Part shown: positions 49,431 through 61,915 of the stretch, piece after piece
How the letters are laid out: each line of letters opens with the position of its first letter
Position numbering within the stretch: position 1 is the first letter of the stretch
NCBI GenBank assembly: GCA_012845835.1
Contig: JABAKD010000016.1
Span: forward strand, 9,128,121 to 9,192,120
Length of the DNA: 64,000 bases
DNA from: Undaria pinnatifida
Lineage: Eukaryota; Sar; Phaeophyceae; Laminariales; Alariaceae
Direction: 5' to 3'
The notes under the pieces: generated by a model
The model's database searches: none
Told to the model about the DNA's origin: nothing
The model's input: the letters and a program-made list of their open reading frames with translations, nothing else
Translations under genes and position numbers: made by a program

Positions 49431-49876
49431 TACGTACCTGATCCCCTTCCCGTTTCGCCCTTGGTGGCCACCATCTATCTCCGAACATACCCAACAGATG
49501 AGGGAGGTGGTGTAAGACTACCCGACCTTGCCATATCGTGCTTGCCCACCTGCCATCTGCAGTCAGGGAAGATCATTGGGAAGCGTTGCCTTCCGCGAGA
49601 AGTGAGCAAAAAAAAAACGTACGCGAACGGAAGCGCCGCCAGCATCGACATAGCGGTCGTACAGATTGCTTTGCCCGGTGTGTTGCCCCAGTCCAGGAAA
49701 AAATAGACGATTTTGCCGTCGTAGCTGAAGGTGGACCCGCACAGGTAGAGCCAAATGTCGATCGATACGTCTAAAGAGGTGACGCGATGAGGGGGGAAGA
49801 GACACGAGAGTTTGGGGGGGTTAGGGTGGTAGTGGCGGCGAGGGGTTGAGGAGGGGACGGGGGAGGGGGAGGGGGG
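49431..49876. other. No supported gene
   Basis: Short unrecognised frames, then a G-rich lead into repeat E. Confidence 0.45.
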
Positions 49877-50395
49877 GGTGTACTCAGTTTATGCATGGCC
49901 GTAGTCGTATGACCATAGACCCTCGCATCCATACTATGCCGGGCCGGAGCACGTCGGGTTTTCATCAACGAGGCAGACATTGCTTGCACCAAGCGCGAAG
50001 CGCCGAGAGGTGTTCGGCGAGTCGCATGAAGGGTGAACTGCATTCTTCCAAGAACCGCTCGTATGACGGACTTCGGCATCTTGTGCCTACGTTCTTGCTT
50101 ATGGATGACAGCGTCAATGAGTTACTTTGTTTTCTGGTGTGGCCACTCCAGAGACAGCAATGGGTATTACTATGTAACTGCCTCGTGGGTGCCTTACCAT
50201 ACTCACACTACGTGATGCGATCATTTCTCTTGTGCGGAGTTAGGGTTCTCCACGCCGCACAATATGATCCAACGCGACAACCATCGTAGTGACCGCCAGA
50301 ACAAAAGCACAAAGCGATACACTAGTTTTCTAGGCCACACGCAATGGTTGGCATGTTTTACAGCGTTGTTGCCAACCAACGCCAACCCCAACATA
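49877..50395 (+). repeat. Repeat E, near full-length copy
   Basis: Begins after a G-run with GTGTACTCAG and follows the 12718 copy to TACAGCGTTGTTGCCAACCA. A second short TACAGCGTCAGTACCAACCG follows at 50405. Confidence 0.8.
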
Positions 50396-53300
50396 CATAA
50401 ATGCTTTACAGCGTCAGTACCAACCGAGGCCAACTATTATATATACACACATATATATTTTTTAGGGGGGAGGGGGTTAGCGGGGGGGGGGGGGGGGTCG
50501 GGTGTGGCCGTTCACGCGAACGAGTGCAGTCCAATGCAGCAGAACCCCGGAAAATAACAGAAAACATGTGATGGTTTAATGACTCACACAAGATGTAGGC
50601 GATCCCGATGTGCTGCCATCGGAAAGGAAAGGCACCGGCGCAAACATTGGCCGCCTTGAACAAAGTGTTGAACAAGGGAATCTGCGGCAGTGGCGGTGGC
50701 GGCGGTGGCACAAACACAAGTATAGACGATTGGGATCTAAAATTACTTTTATATTTCACAGCCATGGCGGGGAGGTGAAATAATGATTGGATTTCCAAAT
50801 TCGCAGCGGACGGGTGAACAATTTACTGCCTTCTGCATCCGAGGGAGACGAAAGTATAACACTACACAAGGCTTTCCTTCGGAGTGGTCATATTGATGGC
50901 GACCCAAGAAATAGGGCTTACCTCGGCAGCAGCAGAGCATCAATATGCTATTATTGCTAGTGTGGACATAAGCAACAGCGGCAAGAACGACAGCAGCAGC
51001 AACTACGCCCTGTATGCTCACACCCGAACACAGATCACGAGTGCACGGATAAAGCGTTTGGACCAACTAGCAAAATAAACTAAACATGGGGGTGTTTTGT
51101 GTGTTGTTCATGGGTTGTGTTGTCCTTTGTGCTGTTTTGTTTCGTTTTTCGCTTGCTGAGTCATACCTGGTACGATATGCACTTACGTAGCGTAGTATGT
51201 ACATACTTATACCCAATTTGTTTTTTTTGTCTGTTTACATTTCCACGCTTCCTCAAACGCCTAGTGATTTCTTCTCGCGCTTCTGGCTACGGAGAACGCA
51301 GGGGGAGCGTCATAATTTACAACGCACGTTTGAGCCCCGGCCGAGCTCCGTGGCATGGTGCTGTGGATCATTGTAGTCCGCGAGCTGGCTATTTTTCAAG
51401 AGATTGCTTTCCGCCTCGCCGAGCTGCGGTGGAGCTTCTACATTCCATCTACCTCAGTCCTACGTTCGCTTTTGAATTTATGGCAGGCGTGCCGCGAGGG
51501 TGCACGAACAGTCTTTTGTCAACACCAGAATTACTTTGAGGCCAAGATGCCCCCCCCCCCCTGACAACAAGATGTTTCAAGCAATATGTTGTGCTCGTTT
51601 TCTCCAAACCGAAACGAAAGGTCGCGTAGGAAATGGTGTACTCAAACTCTCCACGCAGATAAGAAACGGCGGAGTAAGAAAAATCTACCGCCATACAGGC
51701 GTTCGGAGCAAATAACAAAATATAAATACACATTGTATACGAACACTGCCACAAGAAAATATGGTACTGAGGCAGGGGTCGAAGTAGGCGTTTTGGTTTA
51801 GAAGGCCCATACCTATGCTAAAAACAAAAGCAATGGGTGAGGGCTAGTTCAAATGACGCAATAACTAGCCACGCGCGATACAATATGTACACGAACATAG
51901 GGCATCATGCAAATATCATGATTATTACAAGTACATTCAAATCTACCATCGTTTGCATTCATGGCGATTCTTGACCGGACGCGTCCTGATTGAGACCGCA
52001 CACGCCATTGCTTGAGCACGTGCAGAACTACCGCTGCTGCTGTGTGAGCAAAACATGGGTGTACCTGGTACGAAAGAGATAAGAAATAACAACATACGGG
52101 CGCAACTGATTTTGGCGAATAAAACTGTGACGGAACGAACCAAGCGATAACCCGAGAGTATCCATTCAACGGGAACATGGCCATTCCGGTAAAACAACAG
52201 TTAGACGCGAAGCCCCCCAGGCTGCAGCTAATCATCGCCTTTGGGTTGTTGTGCCAGATAGTGCCGAGGTTTGGGTGGGATCGTGCCGAGAAGCAAACCT
52301 ATGGGGTACAGAAAAAATCGCCCCCACCGCCCCACAGCTGCAACAGGCTACGAGTAAGGAGCTTCCAGGGGTAGCATCCTATGGGCTGAATGTGACAGGA
52401 CGCTGTCATAGTTTGACCCGCGAAGATAGTTCTGATGATTCTGGCTGTGTGGTTCACCCTCGATTTGCTTCGATTTGACACGGGGGGTGGGGGTTCGCGC
52501 TGCGCGGCTGGGCCTCCGGCGCCTCGTGCAGAGGGCTGTTATAATTGTGCCCGTGCCAAATGGGACCAACCCGGCCCGGGTGGAATCAAGCCCCGGGCGG
52601 GACCAGGTCCTGGTGGAATAAGCGTGCTGGTGCGAAACATTGTGTGTTTGTGTGTTCACCAATGAAACATCCCGAATTATGAGTACTTGACCAATCAACG
52701 GATTTCTTGATAATAAAGTGGTAAGCCCTACTGGACAACCCAGATGGTCAGAAGCTGGAAGCTGACGTGGTACGACGTTCATACGAAGCGCTTTTTTCTC
52801 AGGATTTATTCGTTTGATCAGAATAATGGCGGTGGTTTGATCTTCGGCAACCATGGGCACAGGCTTGCTACACCGTTGGTTGTTGCCTTAGTTGTGCTTC
52901 GACATGTGCGCGTGTTCCCTCCGACCCGACAACGAGGCACCGAGCACAGCGCCCCGATCGAGCAGCACGTACCCACGACCTGCCCTTAGTAGTAGGATAT
53001 GTGTTCTGGTTATCTCATTGAATTTCTCAAAAAGAAAACATATCTGCCATTTGTTTTCGTGCGAAATACTTGTTTTGTGTCGTTTGTTTCCAGTTCCCTC
53101 ATTTCTTGGTAGATATACCATCGCAGCTACTCGCAACTACTGGATGTTCTGCTCGTGGTCTATACGTGCTGTTGGGCGGTGACGTGTAGCCGTCCTCGCT
53201 GTACTCGCTTTTGAGCGTGTCAGAATTGGTCAAAAGGGGGCGTGGTTTTCTGTCAAAAGCGGGAGAAATGTCGTCAACAGCTGGGGTAAGTAGATAAATT

Positions 53301-53664
53301 TGGTAAATTTGGGGGGGTATACCTTCCCTCGTTGTAGTCAAAAGGAGGGATTATTTTGCCCCGTCTCTCGCCGCGGCCCCGTCAGCCTCAATACCGTGCC
53401 CGAAAAAATACAAACGGTGTGGGTGCTCGGCATGGGCTGCGGGTGTCTTGCCAGCGCATCAGAAGTGAATTTTAGGTAGTTTGGGGCAAGCGCGGGCACG
53501 CTCCGCGAGTGTGTTTTCCCCATACTTTCCAAACGTCCGAAAAAACAGGGGTATACCCCCCTTTGACCATTTCCATTTTTCAGTTGGCTGTCTGCTAGTC
53601 ACGAAAGGTGGCAAGTAACACCGACTCCATGTTCTGTAATCCTGATGAGGCTTATGTACAGGGG
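50396..53664. other. Long stretch with no gene I can support
   Basis: Holds a G-homopolymer of about 17 (50480-50498), a GGC/GGT tract (50686-50708), GGCGGGA and CCGGGT repeats (52565-52615), and several unrelated open frames. The plus-strand frame near 51350-51560 and the minus-strand frame at 52348-52860 were considered but show no domain. No element termini were recognised. Confidence 0.4.
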
Positions 53665-53890
53665 GGGGGTGTACTCGGTCTTTGCATGGCCGTAGTCGTA
53701 TGACCATAGACCCTCGCATCCCTACTATGCCGGGACGGAAGCACGTCGGGTTTCCCCAACCAGGCAGACATTTGCTTGCACCAAGCGCGAAGCGCCCGTG
53801 GGGTGTTCGGCGAGTCGCATGAAGGGTGAACTGCATCCTTCCAAGAACCGCTCGTAAGCCGCACTTTGGCACCTTGTGCCTACTTACGTA
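53665..53890 (+). repeat. Repeat E, partial copy
   Basis: After a G-run: GTGTACTCGG, GACCATAGACCCTCGCATCC, CTATGCCGGGACGGAAGCAC and GTGTTCGGCGAGTCGCATGA. Confidence 0.75.
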
Positions 53891-54920
53891 CAGGGGGAGG
53901 GGGTATTATTTATTACTTTGTGTCATTGATTAGTTTCCATGTCCAAGGGAGACGATACATAGGGTAACCGCACCAATTGCACGGTAGTGATGACATGCTG
54001 CTTGGCACTCACGATACGAACGACTGTTTCGTCCACTGTTCGTGCTTCTTCGTGGCGTTCGAGCCTTGACCTTGGCCTTACCTGGTGCGACGTATAAGGT
54101 AACACCAACCAGTACGACATACGGTATACCGGATCGTGCCAGAATGCGTATATAACAATCATATGCACATTGGCCATCGAGCTAACTCCAACCTCGGCAC
54201 TGCACTTGAGATTGTTCCTGGGAACAAGTTCTTAGACCGTGTTTTATAGTAACAACCTGAATGTTGGACATTTCTTACACTGCCGTGCCACGTAAGCGCC
54301 TCTCAGGCACCACGTACACGCTAACGACGTCAGAGCATTTATGTACAGAAAAACGTCGCCCTCACGTTTGTGATAAAACCTAAGGAGGAAAAAATTGCGG
54401 CAGCAAGTAACAGATTATCGATCGGACCGCCTGCACCTGAAGCAATAGTATATGCTGGCTTCAATTTATTACCGGTCTGGTCCAACTCAACACTTGCGAT
54501 ACGTAGCCGTGCCTGCGTACGCGACAAAAGTCTGTCTATTGAGATACTCGAAGTGTACAGGCATACATCAATGTACAGTTCGAGCACAGCACGTGCCATT
54601 GACGCCCTGTGCACAAATATATTGCGATAACAACCCGGTTCTACGGGCAATGTTTGTACGGGAACACGACGTCATGGAACACGTTTAGACTGTCATAATG
54701 GTAAGACATAATTGCCCGGTTCACGTTTGGACGGGTGGTATGATCCGCCGCGGCAGTCCGACACTTTAACGGCTCATGTTTGAACGGCGCACAACAAACC
54801 CATACGTTTGCGGGGGTATTTTGCAAGGCTTGTCCGGAACTAGTCCCCATGTACCGAGGTGAACCAACATTTATTTGCTTGGTAACGGTCTCCTCGGTAA
54901 CGGTAAACTTCGAAAAAAAA
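53891..54920. other. No supported gene
   Basis: Short frames without recognised domains. Confidence 0.45.
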
Positions 54921-54930
54921 CTATGAAACC

Positions 54931-54967
54931 ACGGCATTTTCCGTTTGCCGTGGTTTCATCTCGGTAG
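54931..54967. repeat. Perfect 14-bp hairpin
   Basis: ATGAAACCACGGCA and TGCCGTGGTTTCAT are separated by nine bases (TTTTCCGTT). The surroundings hold several GGTAACGGT and TTACCATTTGCC motifs in both orientations, so this may be the core of a decayed inverted-repeat element. Confidence 0.8.
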
Positions 54968-55155
54968 TTACTATTTACCATTTGCCACCATCGTTGTACC
55001 TCGTCAACTTTACTCCAGGTAATATTACCGAGGACAGCCGCAGACACGTTTCTCACACCGCTGGGCATCGGACATTTCTAAGAAAAATCTAGCCCGATAC
55101 ATTTTTTTCATGGAGATGTGGCTTCGATACCAACTAACCTACCGACGCCGCCATG
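54968..55155. other. No supported gene
   Basis: Short spacer before element C; nothing recognised. Confidence 0.5.
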
Positions 55156-55441
55156 TGTTATAAGATAGGGCCCTGGTAACAGACATAGGCAAACCTCTTG
55201 CACGTCTCTCTACTAGGCAGGTTTCACGTTGGTCACTCACTTGTATTAGATAATCTCTTCGGTTAATCCCTCTAGCCACGGATAGCACTGAGCGCTGAAC
55301 GGGCTGCAAATACATGAAGCAATTGCATCACCCCCTTTTTCCTACACGCACATGCCTTCAAGGGCATGTGAGACCCTTTTCATACCGTGTCCGCATCGTG
55401 GATCCCTTGTCTTGCTAGGCTCCCAGGGCAATACCATAGCA
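55156..55441 (+). mobile_element. LTR-like element C, short copy
   Basis: Begins TGTTATAAGATAGGGCC and ends GGGCAATACCATAGCA. Contains CTCTCTACTAGGCAGGTTTC, TCACTTGTATTAGATAA and GCCTTCAAGGGCATGTGAG. About 286 bp, similar in extent to the 35209 copy. Confidence 0.65.
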
Positions 55442-55952
55442 TCTACATGTGATGTGTGTTACAAGGTTCCCGCTGGGGGTGGGGTTGACTTGATGTCCCG
55501 GGGCGTCGCAAGACGAAAAGGGGGAACGGAGGTTTTCAAATGACATGTTAATGTATGTGCTTCTGCTTTTGCTTTTGCGATATGCTTCGTACACCTGGTG
55601 TGAGGTCCGGCGATCGATGTGTGTTTGATTGCTGCATGGGACATGAAAACGCTGTCGTGGTTCGATCTCCTGCTGTGCACTAACGACACATACATATGCC
55701 CTGACAACTGGCACAAAGGCAAGAGCTTGAAACACGGCTGCCGTTGTACTGCTGTGTTGCTGCTGTACACCGATTTTGTGACAGCACACACTCCGCTCAC
55801 ACATACCTAGTAGAGAAGGGTTAGGTGCGACATATTCGTATGGCGTTCGAGAGTTGCGCTGCTGCTGCTGGCTGTATGTAGCTGCGTCGTAGCAGACAGC
55901 AGAGAGGGTAAAAACAATTGGACTGGTGTTGTATAGCGGGCGGGAGAGCGGA
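55442..55952. other. No supported gene
   Basis: GCTGCT tracts (55735-55770, 55856-55873) and short frames. Confidence 0.45.
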
Positions 55953-56328
55953 TGTTATAAGGTTTAGTTTGGGTAAGCAATTGGCTAATCTTTTTGCAAG
56001 TGGTCAAACGGACTAATACCCCACTAATACCTTAAAAAATGGCGTCGTCGACAGACCGTGCGTTTTGGGGTCGTGGGTTCGAATCCCACCATCCACAATA
56101 ATAAACATTTTCAGACTTGCCCCTTGTCGAACTTGAAAAATATTCTCCCCGGTATACCCAGGAAATGGAACCGCTTGGACATAATTGACAGGTCCGCCCG
56201 TATATCCGGCCAACCTGCTATCCCGCCGTTTCAGGGGGGGAGAGTGTTAAAAGGCTTAGTTTGGGTAAGCTATTGGTTAACCTTTTGCAAGTGGTCAAAC
56301 GGACTAATACCCCACTAATTCCTTAACA
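55953..56328 (+). mobile_element. TRIM element, complete, with tRNA-like interior
   Basis: LTRs lie at 55953-56037 and 56245-56328 (TGTTATAAGGTTTAGTTTGG ... CCTTAACA). CGGA flanks both sides (55949-55952, 56329-56332). Primer-binding-like TGGCGTCGTCGACAG (56040-56054) starts two bases after the 5' LTR. It is followed by GGTCGTGGGTTCGAATCCCA (a perfect 5-bp T-stem with 7-base loop) and CCATCCACA. A purine tract GGGGGGGAGAG abuts the 3' LTR. Total 376 bp, no protein. Confidence 0.88.
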
Positions 56329-57260
56329 CGGAGCGGATAAAAACAAAAAGAGCGGAGCGGGCTATTGCAAAATGACAGAAAAAAAATGTGGTTTTCCATC
56401 CACCTCCTCGGCTCAGCGAGGCGGAACGCAACTCCGGGAGTCCTTAAAGAAAAGAGCCAGCTGAGCGACGTTGAATGCTCGGAGTACCGCCGCGGAGCTC
56501 GGTTGGGACCCAGACATGCGTCGTAATGTACCGATGGGCACCTTGCCTACCCCGCAGCCCCAAGCGCGGGAAAAAAAACTCTCGGCCGCCGGAGAACAGC
56601 ATGCTAGAGAAGAAAAATGTCATGTTTTATACATTCATACCTACATGCCAAGAACCAGGCTGGTTTTAGGTCCAATCCCCGTTGTTGCCCCCCACTCGAA
56701 GATTACGCGTTTTGTTCGAGGTTTACCTTGAAAAATTGCACACGTACGCGTTCTGTGAGCCCCTGTCGCACCATCATTTCTTATTGGAGTTTTTTCCCCG
56801 CCAGGCGTTTTGCCCTTTTAATAGGAGGACACGTCTGTTTTTATTTGAGCCCTCCCTGGGACCTCTCATTACCGACGAACATAATCGAAAAAAAAAAAAA
56901 AAAAAAAACCGTTCGTCCCACTTCCGGTAGGGGCCACTAAGAGAACACACGTGTACATGTATGTGCAACATGTCCGGGTCCATCTCGAAGAAACGGCGTG
57001 TACGTTTCCGCTTTTGTGAGATAGATGGTACTACTGGTAGTAGTAGTGTAAAAAATGCAAAAATACGGTGTTTTCTTCTTAATTTCCTAGTAGTTTTAGT
57101 ATGGCGGGATTGAGTTCGGTCGTTGAATTTTGCTTGACATTGATTCTACTCCGTTATTAATTTGAAGCAATGCGCGAAACTCTGTTCAAACATTCCGTGT
57201 GGTATCCGACGCCTGCCCTTCTCTGCGTCTAGAAAAAACCACCAGGTACTCGAGGTACTT
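56329..57260. other. No supported gene; long A-run
   Basis: A homopolymer of about 20 A (56889-56909) without a recognisable SINE body upstream. Other frames are short. Confidence 0.45.
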
Positions 57261-58790
57261 GGTATTTGTTGACTCTATCGACCACTTTTTCATGTTTTTT
57301 TTCGGCATACCTGCCCATAGGGTTTAACGACACCGGTCATAATCATGGGTTTACAGCCCGTCCTGTCTGTGCAGTCCACAGGCTGTCCCCTCTTGGCCCC
57401 CGTTTTTCTCTTGGCTTGTTGGTGTACTTGTCGCATCGGTCTTTTGACCCCTGTTTGGCTTCGCAGCCCATTTAGGTTTTCCATGTTGACCCCCTTACGT
57501 GTTGTGTTTTCGGCGAAATCGTTTTCGGAGGAATGCCTTCGCTACGTACCTAGCGTTGCTCGTTTTCTGAAAGTAGCCTTTCAAGGTCCCTTGCTATGCA
57601 CCCTCCTCTTTTTTGGTCAGGCTGCAGTACGTTGCTATGACACGATTTGCCTACTTCCTGTTTTTCCGTGCATTTTTTTCGGTTACCTTTTTAGGGTTGC
57701 TCCACGTTAACGACCCCGTGTTCCCGACGTATAGTACCTAGCTGGGCTTTCTTCGTATTGTCTTCACTGTTCCCTGCATTCGTTCTGGAGCTAGACACTT
57801 CCAGCGCTGCTTCGAGCTGAACGAGTATCTTCTTGCTGACCCCATTTTTGGCTTGCTTTGTTATGGCTGAATAGCCTCGCTACGTTTGCTGGCATTGTTC
57901 CCGTTATTAGTTAGCCTCTCAGGGTGTCGTATGGCGACTCTCTTTCCGGCTTCCGATAGTACCTTCCGTCTTTCTGTGTCTACGTTTCAGTTTCGTCCTT
58001 GTTTGCGTATTGCTTTGGCCAGGTAACCTCACCACTTATCTCTTCCCGTTTTCCAGGTACTGTACCCAGATAGCTTCTAAGGGTACTCCACCGTTGCCCC
58101 CCGATTCAGCCTTCCGGCGTATCACACACGCCTCCACTACCACCATTTTTGATAAGTGTCTGTGTCATTGTTTAGGTGTTGTCTTTCCCTGCGTTGTCGC
58201 GATTTGTTTTGGTTGCCTCGGTTTCCCGTTCTACAGTTCGACCAAAGGCCTTATGCAAGCCTCCTAGGTCCCACATTACGGCCCCTGTGCTTCCGTTACA
58301 CCTCAGCGTACTGGTTCTTTATAGTTTTGCCTTTCGACCAATGGTCCCACGTCAGCCTTCCAGGTCCAACCTTGCGGACCCTGACATTAGTTTAGGCAGT
58401 GTTCTTTGTTCTCTCTCGTTTCAGGCTCTTTCTCTTCTGCCTTTCGACCAATGGCCCGACGTTTGCGTACTTCTTCGCGTCTTGATTGTTTTTCTGTCAC
58501 CGTCCAACCGATGGCCCCACGTCAGCTTTCCATGTCAAACGTAGCGGGCTCTGACGCTCTTTTAGGCAGTGTGTCTTGATTTCTCTTTTATCTTCCGGCA
58601 AATGGACTGACCGCCCGCCCCTTCGGCACTACGCTTCAGGCCGTAAACTCGTCTGGCCTTCACAGCGTGACACGTTTTCCCTTCTCTTCTGACTTGGTTT
58701 CCGCGTCTATACCTCCCTCTTTGGCTCCCTTCGCATCCTTGCGCTCAGTGGCCGCGCCCTTCGTGTTTTCGTAGGCCGATTGCTAGTATA
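57261..58790. repeat. Pyrimidine-rich, strand-asymmetric degenerate repeat region
   Basis: About 1.5 kb is strongly C/T-rich on the plus strand. Recurring motifs include TTTCGACCAATGG(T/C)CC (58336, 58440, with a diverged relative near 58505), CACGTCAGCCTTCCAGGTCC-like blocks, TTTAGGCAGTGT (58391, 58562) and CTACGTACCTAGCGTTGCTC / CTACGTTTGCTGGCATTGTT. The units are too diverged for a clean period. The minus strand has short Lys/Gln-rich frames. It may be interior sequence of a retroelement ending in the element C fragment at 58915. Confidence 0.5.
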
Positions 58791-58914
58791 CCGCAAGTAC
58801 ATACACTTTCTCGAGCCCTCACGGTTGTGAGCTCCATCACAGGGTTGTATATCTTGCAATGAGGCATTTAAGCCTCATAATCACGAGGTGTGGCGGAATC
58901 TATAGCCTCATTTT

Positions 58915-59025
58915 CGTTTGTTTCGGATAGCCGCATCTTCGATCCTCTTTCCAATTCTGGATGTTTGGTTGACATCCTTTGATTGGCAGGTGATCTGCAC
59001 ATACAACTATTCAGGGTGGCCTAGT
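58915..59025 (-). mobile_element. Element C fragment
   Basis: ATAGCCGCATCTTCGATCC and TTCAGGGTGGCCTAGTG match element C. The match stops where the family B LTR starts. Confidence 0.55.
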
Positions 59026-59430
59026 GTGATGGAGTGCCCTCCGTAGAAAGATAGTTTATAGATTCGACGTGAAACCATGTCATGGTTGAGGTGAAACCAC
59101 GTGACATTAGATGTCACATTCACGTCAAGGCCATCATAGATGGGCGATAATGTAGGTGACGATGATGGGACAAGCAGGACGCCCCACATCTCACTACCTG
59201 CTCTACCTGCTCTACCCTGCGTTTCCCTGCGTTACCCCGCACTACCGTGCCTAGGCCTGTTATGTCTGTCTTTTAGTATCCTCTATAGGGAAATAATGCA
59301 AAATAAGCTATTGAGTCCATCCAGCGAGCCATGAGGAGAGACCAAACAAGGGCACCGGAACCCATGAGGAGCACGCCTCCCAACACCGACCAACCACGCA
59401 TCCCCCACTCGGAGTACCACTACATTTACC
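59026..59430 (+). mobile_element. Family B LTR, copy 3
   Basis: Begins TGTGATGGAGTGCCCTCC and contains ATTCGACGTGAAACCATGTC, CACGTCAAGGCCATCATAGA, GACAAGCAGGACGCCCCAC and CCAGCGAGCCATGAGGAG. Extends like the 25505 copy to about CACTCGGAGTACC. No primer-binding-like site follows, so it is probably a solo LTR or fragment. Confidence 0.7.
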
Positions 59431-59504
59431 ATTTGTCTCAAACAATGTGTGTTTTCTTCACATCAAATCGATCTTTCGTCCACCCATCTATATCCAATGT
59501 CCTT

Positions 59505-59942
59505 GCTGATGCCTCAAAGAGTAGAGACGAGCTCTGTGGCCACAACCTACGAGACAGGTATACACATTGCGATTACAGCAAGGTGATTGGGCCATGCACC
59601 GGATGGCGTCATCTGCTGCTGTTAGTCTGTATTCATTTGCTGGCTGTCTGTTGTGCTTTGTTTTCAATTTATTTTGTCGTGACGTCCTGTTTCCCTCTTT
59701 CTTTCCAATTAAATTTCCCTTTTTGTTTTTCTCGTTAGTATTTTCTTTATTTTGTTCCTTTTTGGTGCAAGTAGTCTGGTGTGCTGGCTTGTATACAAGT
59801 AGATGGTTTGGTTTGTTTTTTTGCCCGCGCGCTCATTGCGGTTGGCCTTGCATGGCCAAATTACCTTGCTGTATTTGCAACGTGTATCTCTGTCTCGTAG
59901 TTTGTGACCACAGAGCACGTCTCTCTACGAGGAGGCATCAGC
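59505..59942. mobile_element. Fold-back element (438 bp, arms about 95 bp)
   Basis: The left arm (GCTGATGCCTC..., GCTCTGTGGCCACAACCTAC, GAGACAGGTATACACATTGC, CAGCAAGGTGATTGGGCCAT) is the imperfect reverse complement of the right arm ending GAGGCATCAGC. The sequence between the arms is T-rich. Part overlaps repeat L (compare 35915-36130). No target duplication is clear. Confidence 0.7.
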
Positions 59943-60084
59943 GCGGACACTGCTTGTGCTCGATGTAGATTGGTGGAAATGCCAGTTTAATGTAAACAAC
60001 ACACAATGCCGACTATAAATGAGCACGCGGGCAAAAATAAAAAATGTGCAAGCCAGCCTCGAGCCAGCACACAAGACTCTTTTA
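59943..60084. other. Repeat L tail and spacer
   Basis: GGTGGAAATGCCAGTTTAAT and AAACAACACAC match repeat L at 36100. Confidence 0.5.
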
Positions 60085-60560
60085 TTAATAAAGAACAAAA
60101 ATACACTCCAGCCGTGAGATCGTATATGCGAAACTCATCTTTGCAAGCTGTGTGTGATACTCCGATCGCGCGGATTACTGGGTGTGTGTCCTCATTAAGA
60201 ACATAGGTCGGCGACTCCCCTTAGAACTACAGTGTAGCTTGTACCAAGGTCAGCAGGGTGATGTTAATCAATCTGTGCGCGGAAACTATAAAACTCGTTT
60301 TTGAGGGGGACAAAATCTGACGGCCGTGGAAGGAATGCATCAGTTTATCATGTATATCCTCTAAGTCGTATAACCGGTGAGGGGAGGGCGGGGTTGATAA
60401 GGGGGTGGGGGGGGCGGGGGGTTTGAAAAGGAGGAGGGGGGGGGGGGGCAAATCATTCTGTGCGCGGAAAGTATAAAACCCGTTTTTGAGAGGGACAAAA
60501 TCTGACGGTTGTGGAAGGAATGCATCAGTTTTATCATGCATATCCTATAAGTCGGATAAC
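60085..60560 (+). repeat. Duplicated block F, copy 1 (with an internal second sub-copy)
   Basis: CTGTGTGTGATACTCCGATC, GTGTGTCCTCATTAAGAAC, GAACTACAGTGTAGCTTGTA and GTGCGCGGAAACTATAAAA match 63605-63890. The sub-block GTGCGCGGAAA...GGATAACCGGTGAGG recurs at 60458-60565. Confidence 0.8.
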
Positions 60561-60919
60561 CGGTGAGGGAAGGGCGGAGTTTTTAATGGGGAGGGCGGGT
60601 TTCCTACAGTTTTAGGTCGCATAAATGTATAGGAGCTTTAGGCGTGGTGCTAGGTCTAGACGGTGATGGGGGTGGCGGGGAAGGAGGGGGCGGGGGGGAG
60701 GTTAATTTGAATTTGAAGACGATATATATATATATAGTAAATGAATTGGAGGTACCACATGGATGGCTAAAAATAAAGGTGAATAGGTGATATCACCTGT
60801 CGGGTAGTGTTTATTATTCCAGTATTCTGGCAGACTTTGATTTTAGGTGGGGCGGCGGAGGAGGGGGTGGGGGGGGGTTGTGTCCGTGCGTGGGTGGGGG
60901 GGGGCGCGGGGGCGGGGGG
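60561..60919. other. G-rich simple sequence, no gene
   Basis: GGGGGCGGGG-type runs and an ATATAT tract (60723-60735). Confidence 0.55.
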
Positions 60920-61080
60920 GGCGTACTTATTTGTTGCTTGCCTTACTTAGTCATTTGACCACGCACCCCTTTCGAGACGGAGCACCTTTCCTACCCCTCA
61001 TAGAGACACCTCCAACATTGGGGAGCTCATTACGCTTTTTCCACATATTACATAGAAACGGTTTGCTTATCCTATGGGAG
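60920..61080 (+). repeat. Dispersed repeat G, copy 3
   Basis: CCCCTTTCGAGACGGAGCAC, CCTCATAGAGACACCTCCAA and TTTTTCCACATATTACAT, preceded by a G-rich tract as in the other copies. Confidence 0.65.
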
Positions 61081-61905
61081 GTGTGGGGGGATGCTTTTTT
61101 GTAGGGCGGCGGGGGAGGGGTGTGTGTGTGGTGGTGGGCGGAGGGGGGGGGGGGACACGGAGGTGGATGTGATGAAGACATTTCACCTGCGTGTTTCGTA
61201 GATGCAGATGCCGAATATTCAAAGATAAACTGTGAGGTGGATGGAGGAAATTGTTCTTGCGTGATGTTGTTTTAACGGTAATGCTATTTATAGTGCTTCT
61301 TGGTTTCCGTATACTTGTATTACGATTACTAGTACGGACGGTACTTACTATGGTATGCTTTATATACCCGTTCTAATATATTTGCACTAAAAAGAACAAG
61401 AAAAGTATGAATGAAGAAATAGGCAATTGGAAAGAAGAAGGAAACATGACGGCACGCCCGAACATAAAGCAAAACATAGCATCAAGCAGCCAGCAAGTAG
61501 CAACACAGCAGGTGACGCCATCCACCCAACATCGGGGGCAGCAACCATACTTGTATTGGGTTTCGAATGCCCTGATTACAGGAGTAGGAGCATTGACGCA
61601 TAGTCTATCACCTGCTCACTCTGTCTCTGACGACAGTAGTAGTGGTGGTGCCAATACCGTCATCGTCGCCCCCGTACCGAATACAAAAACGAAGCCTACT
61701 CTTTCAGCAAGCAAAAACGGAGCAACAATACAGCAGATAGACGACACAAGGGCGTAAAATAGAAAATAGGCGTCCGGCTCGTGGGGCGGCCCCCCGCAAG
61801 GGTCCCCGGAGGCCCCCTGGAGGACCGCTGTGGCCGTTTTTTTTACCGTGTATGCGTCAATACACTCAAAGTGTGCGTCTAAGATAAAATCAACACAAAA
61901 AAAGC
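61081..61905. other. No supported gene
   Basis: A 116-codon plus-strand frame (61407-61757; Ser/Thr/Gln-rich, HRGQQPYLYWVSNALITGVG) has an ATG and a stop but no recognised domain. I do not call it. Confidence 0.35.
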
Positions 61906-61915
61906 CTACATTGTT

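Noticed and set aside
56040-56100. Possible intact tRNA gene
   Set aside because: The T-arm is perfect, but the 5' acceptor strand is missing and the segment lies between two TRIM LTRs, so it is treated as part of the element.
57261-58540. Hydrophobic plus-strand frames suggesting membrane proteins
   Set aside because: A consequence of the C/T-rich strand; no conserved segments or consistent frame.
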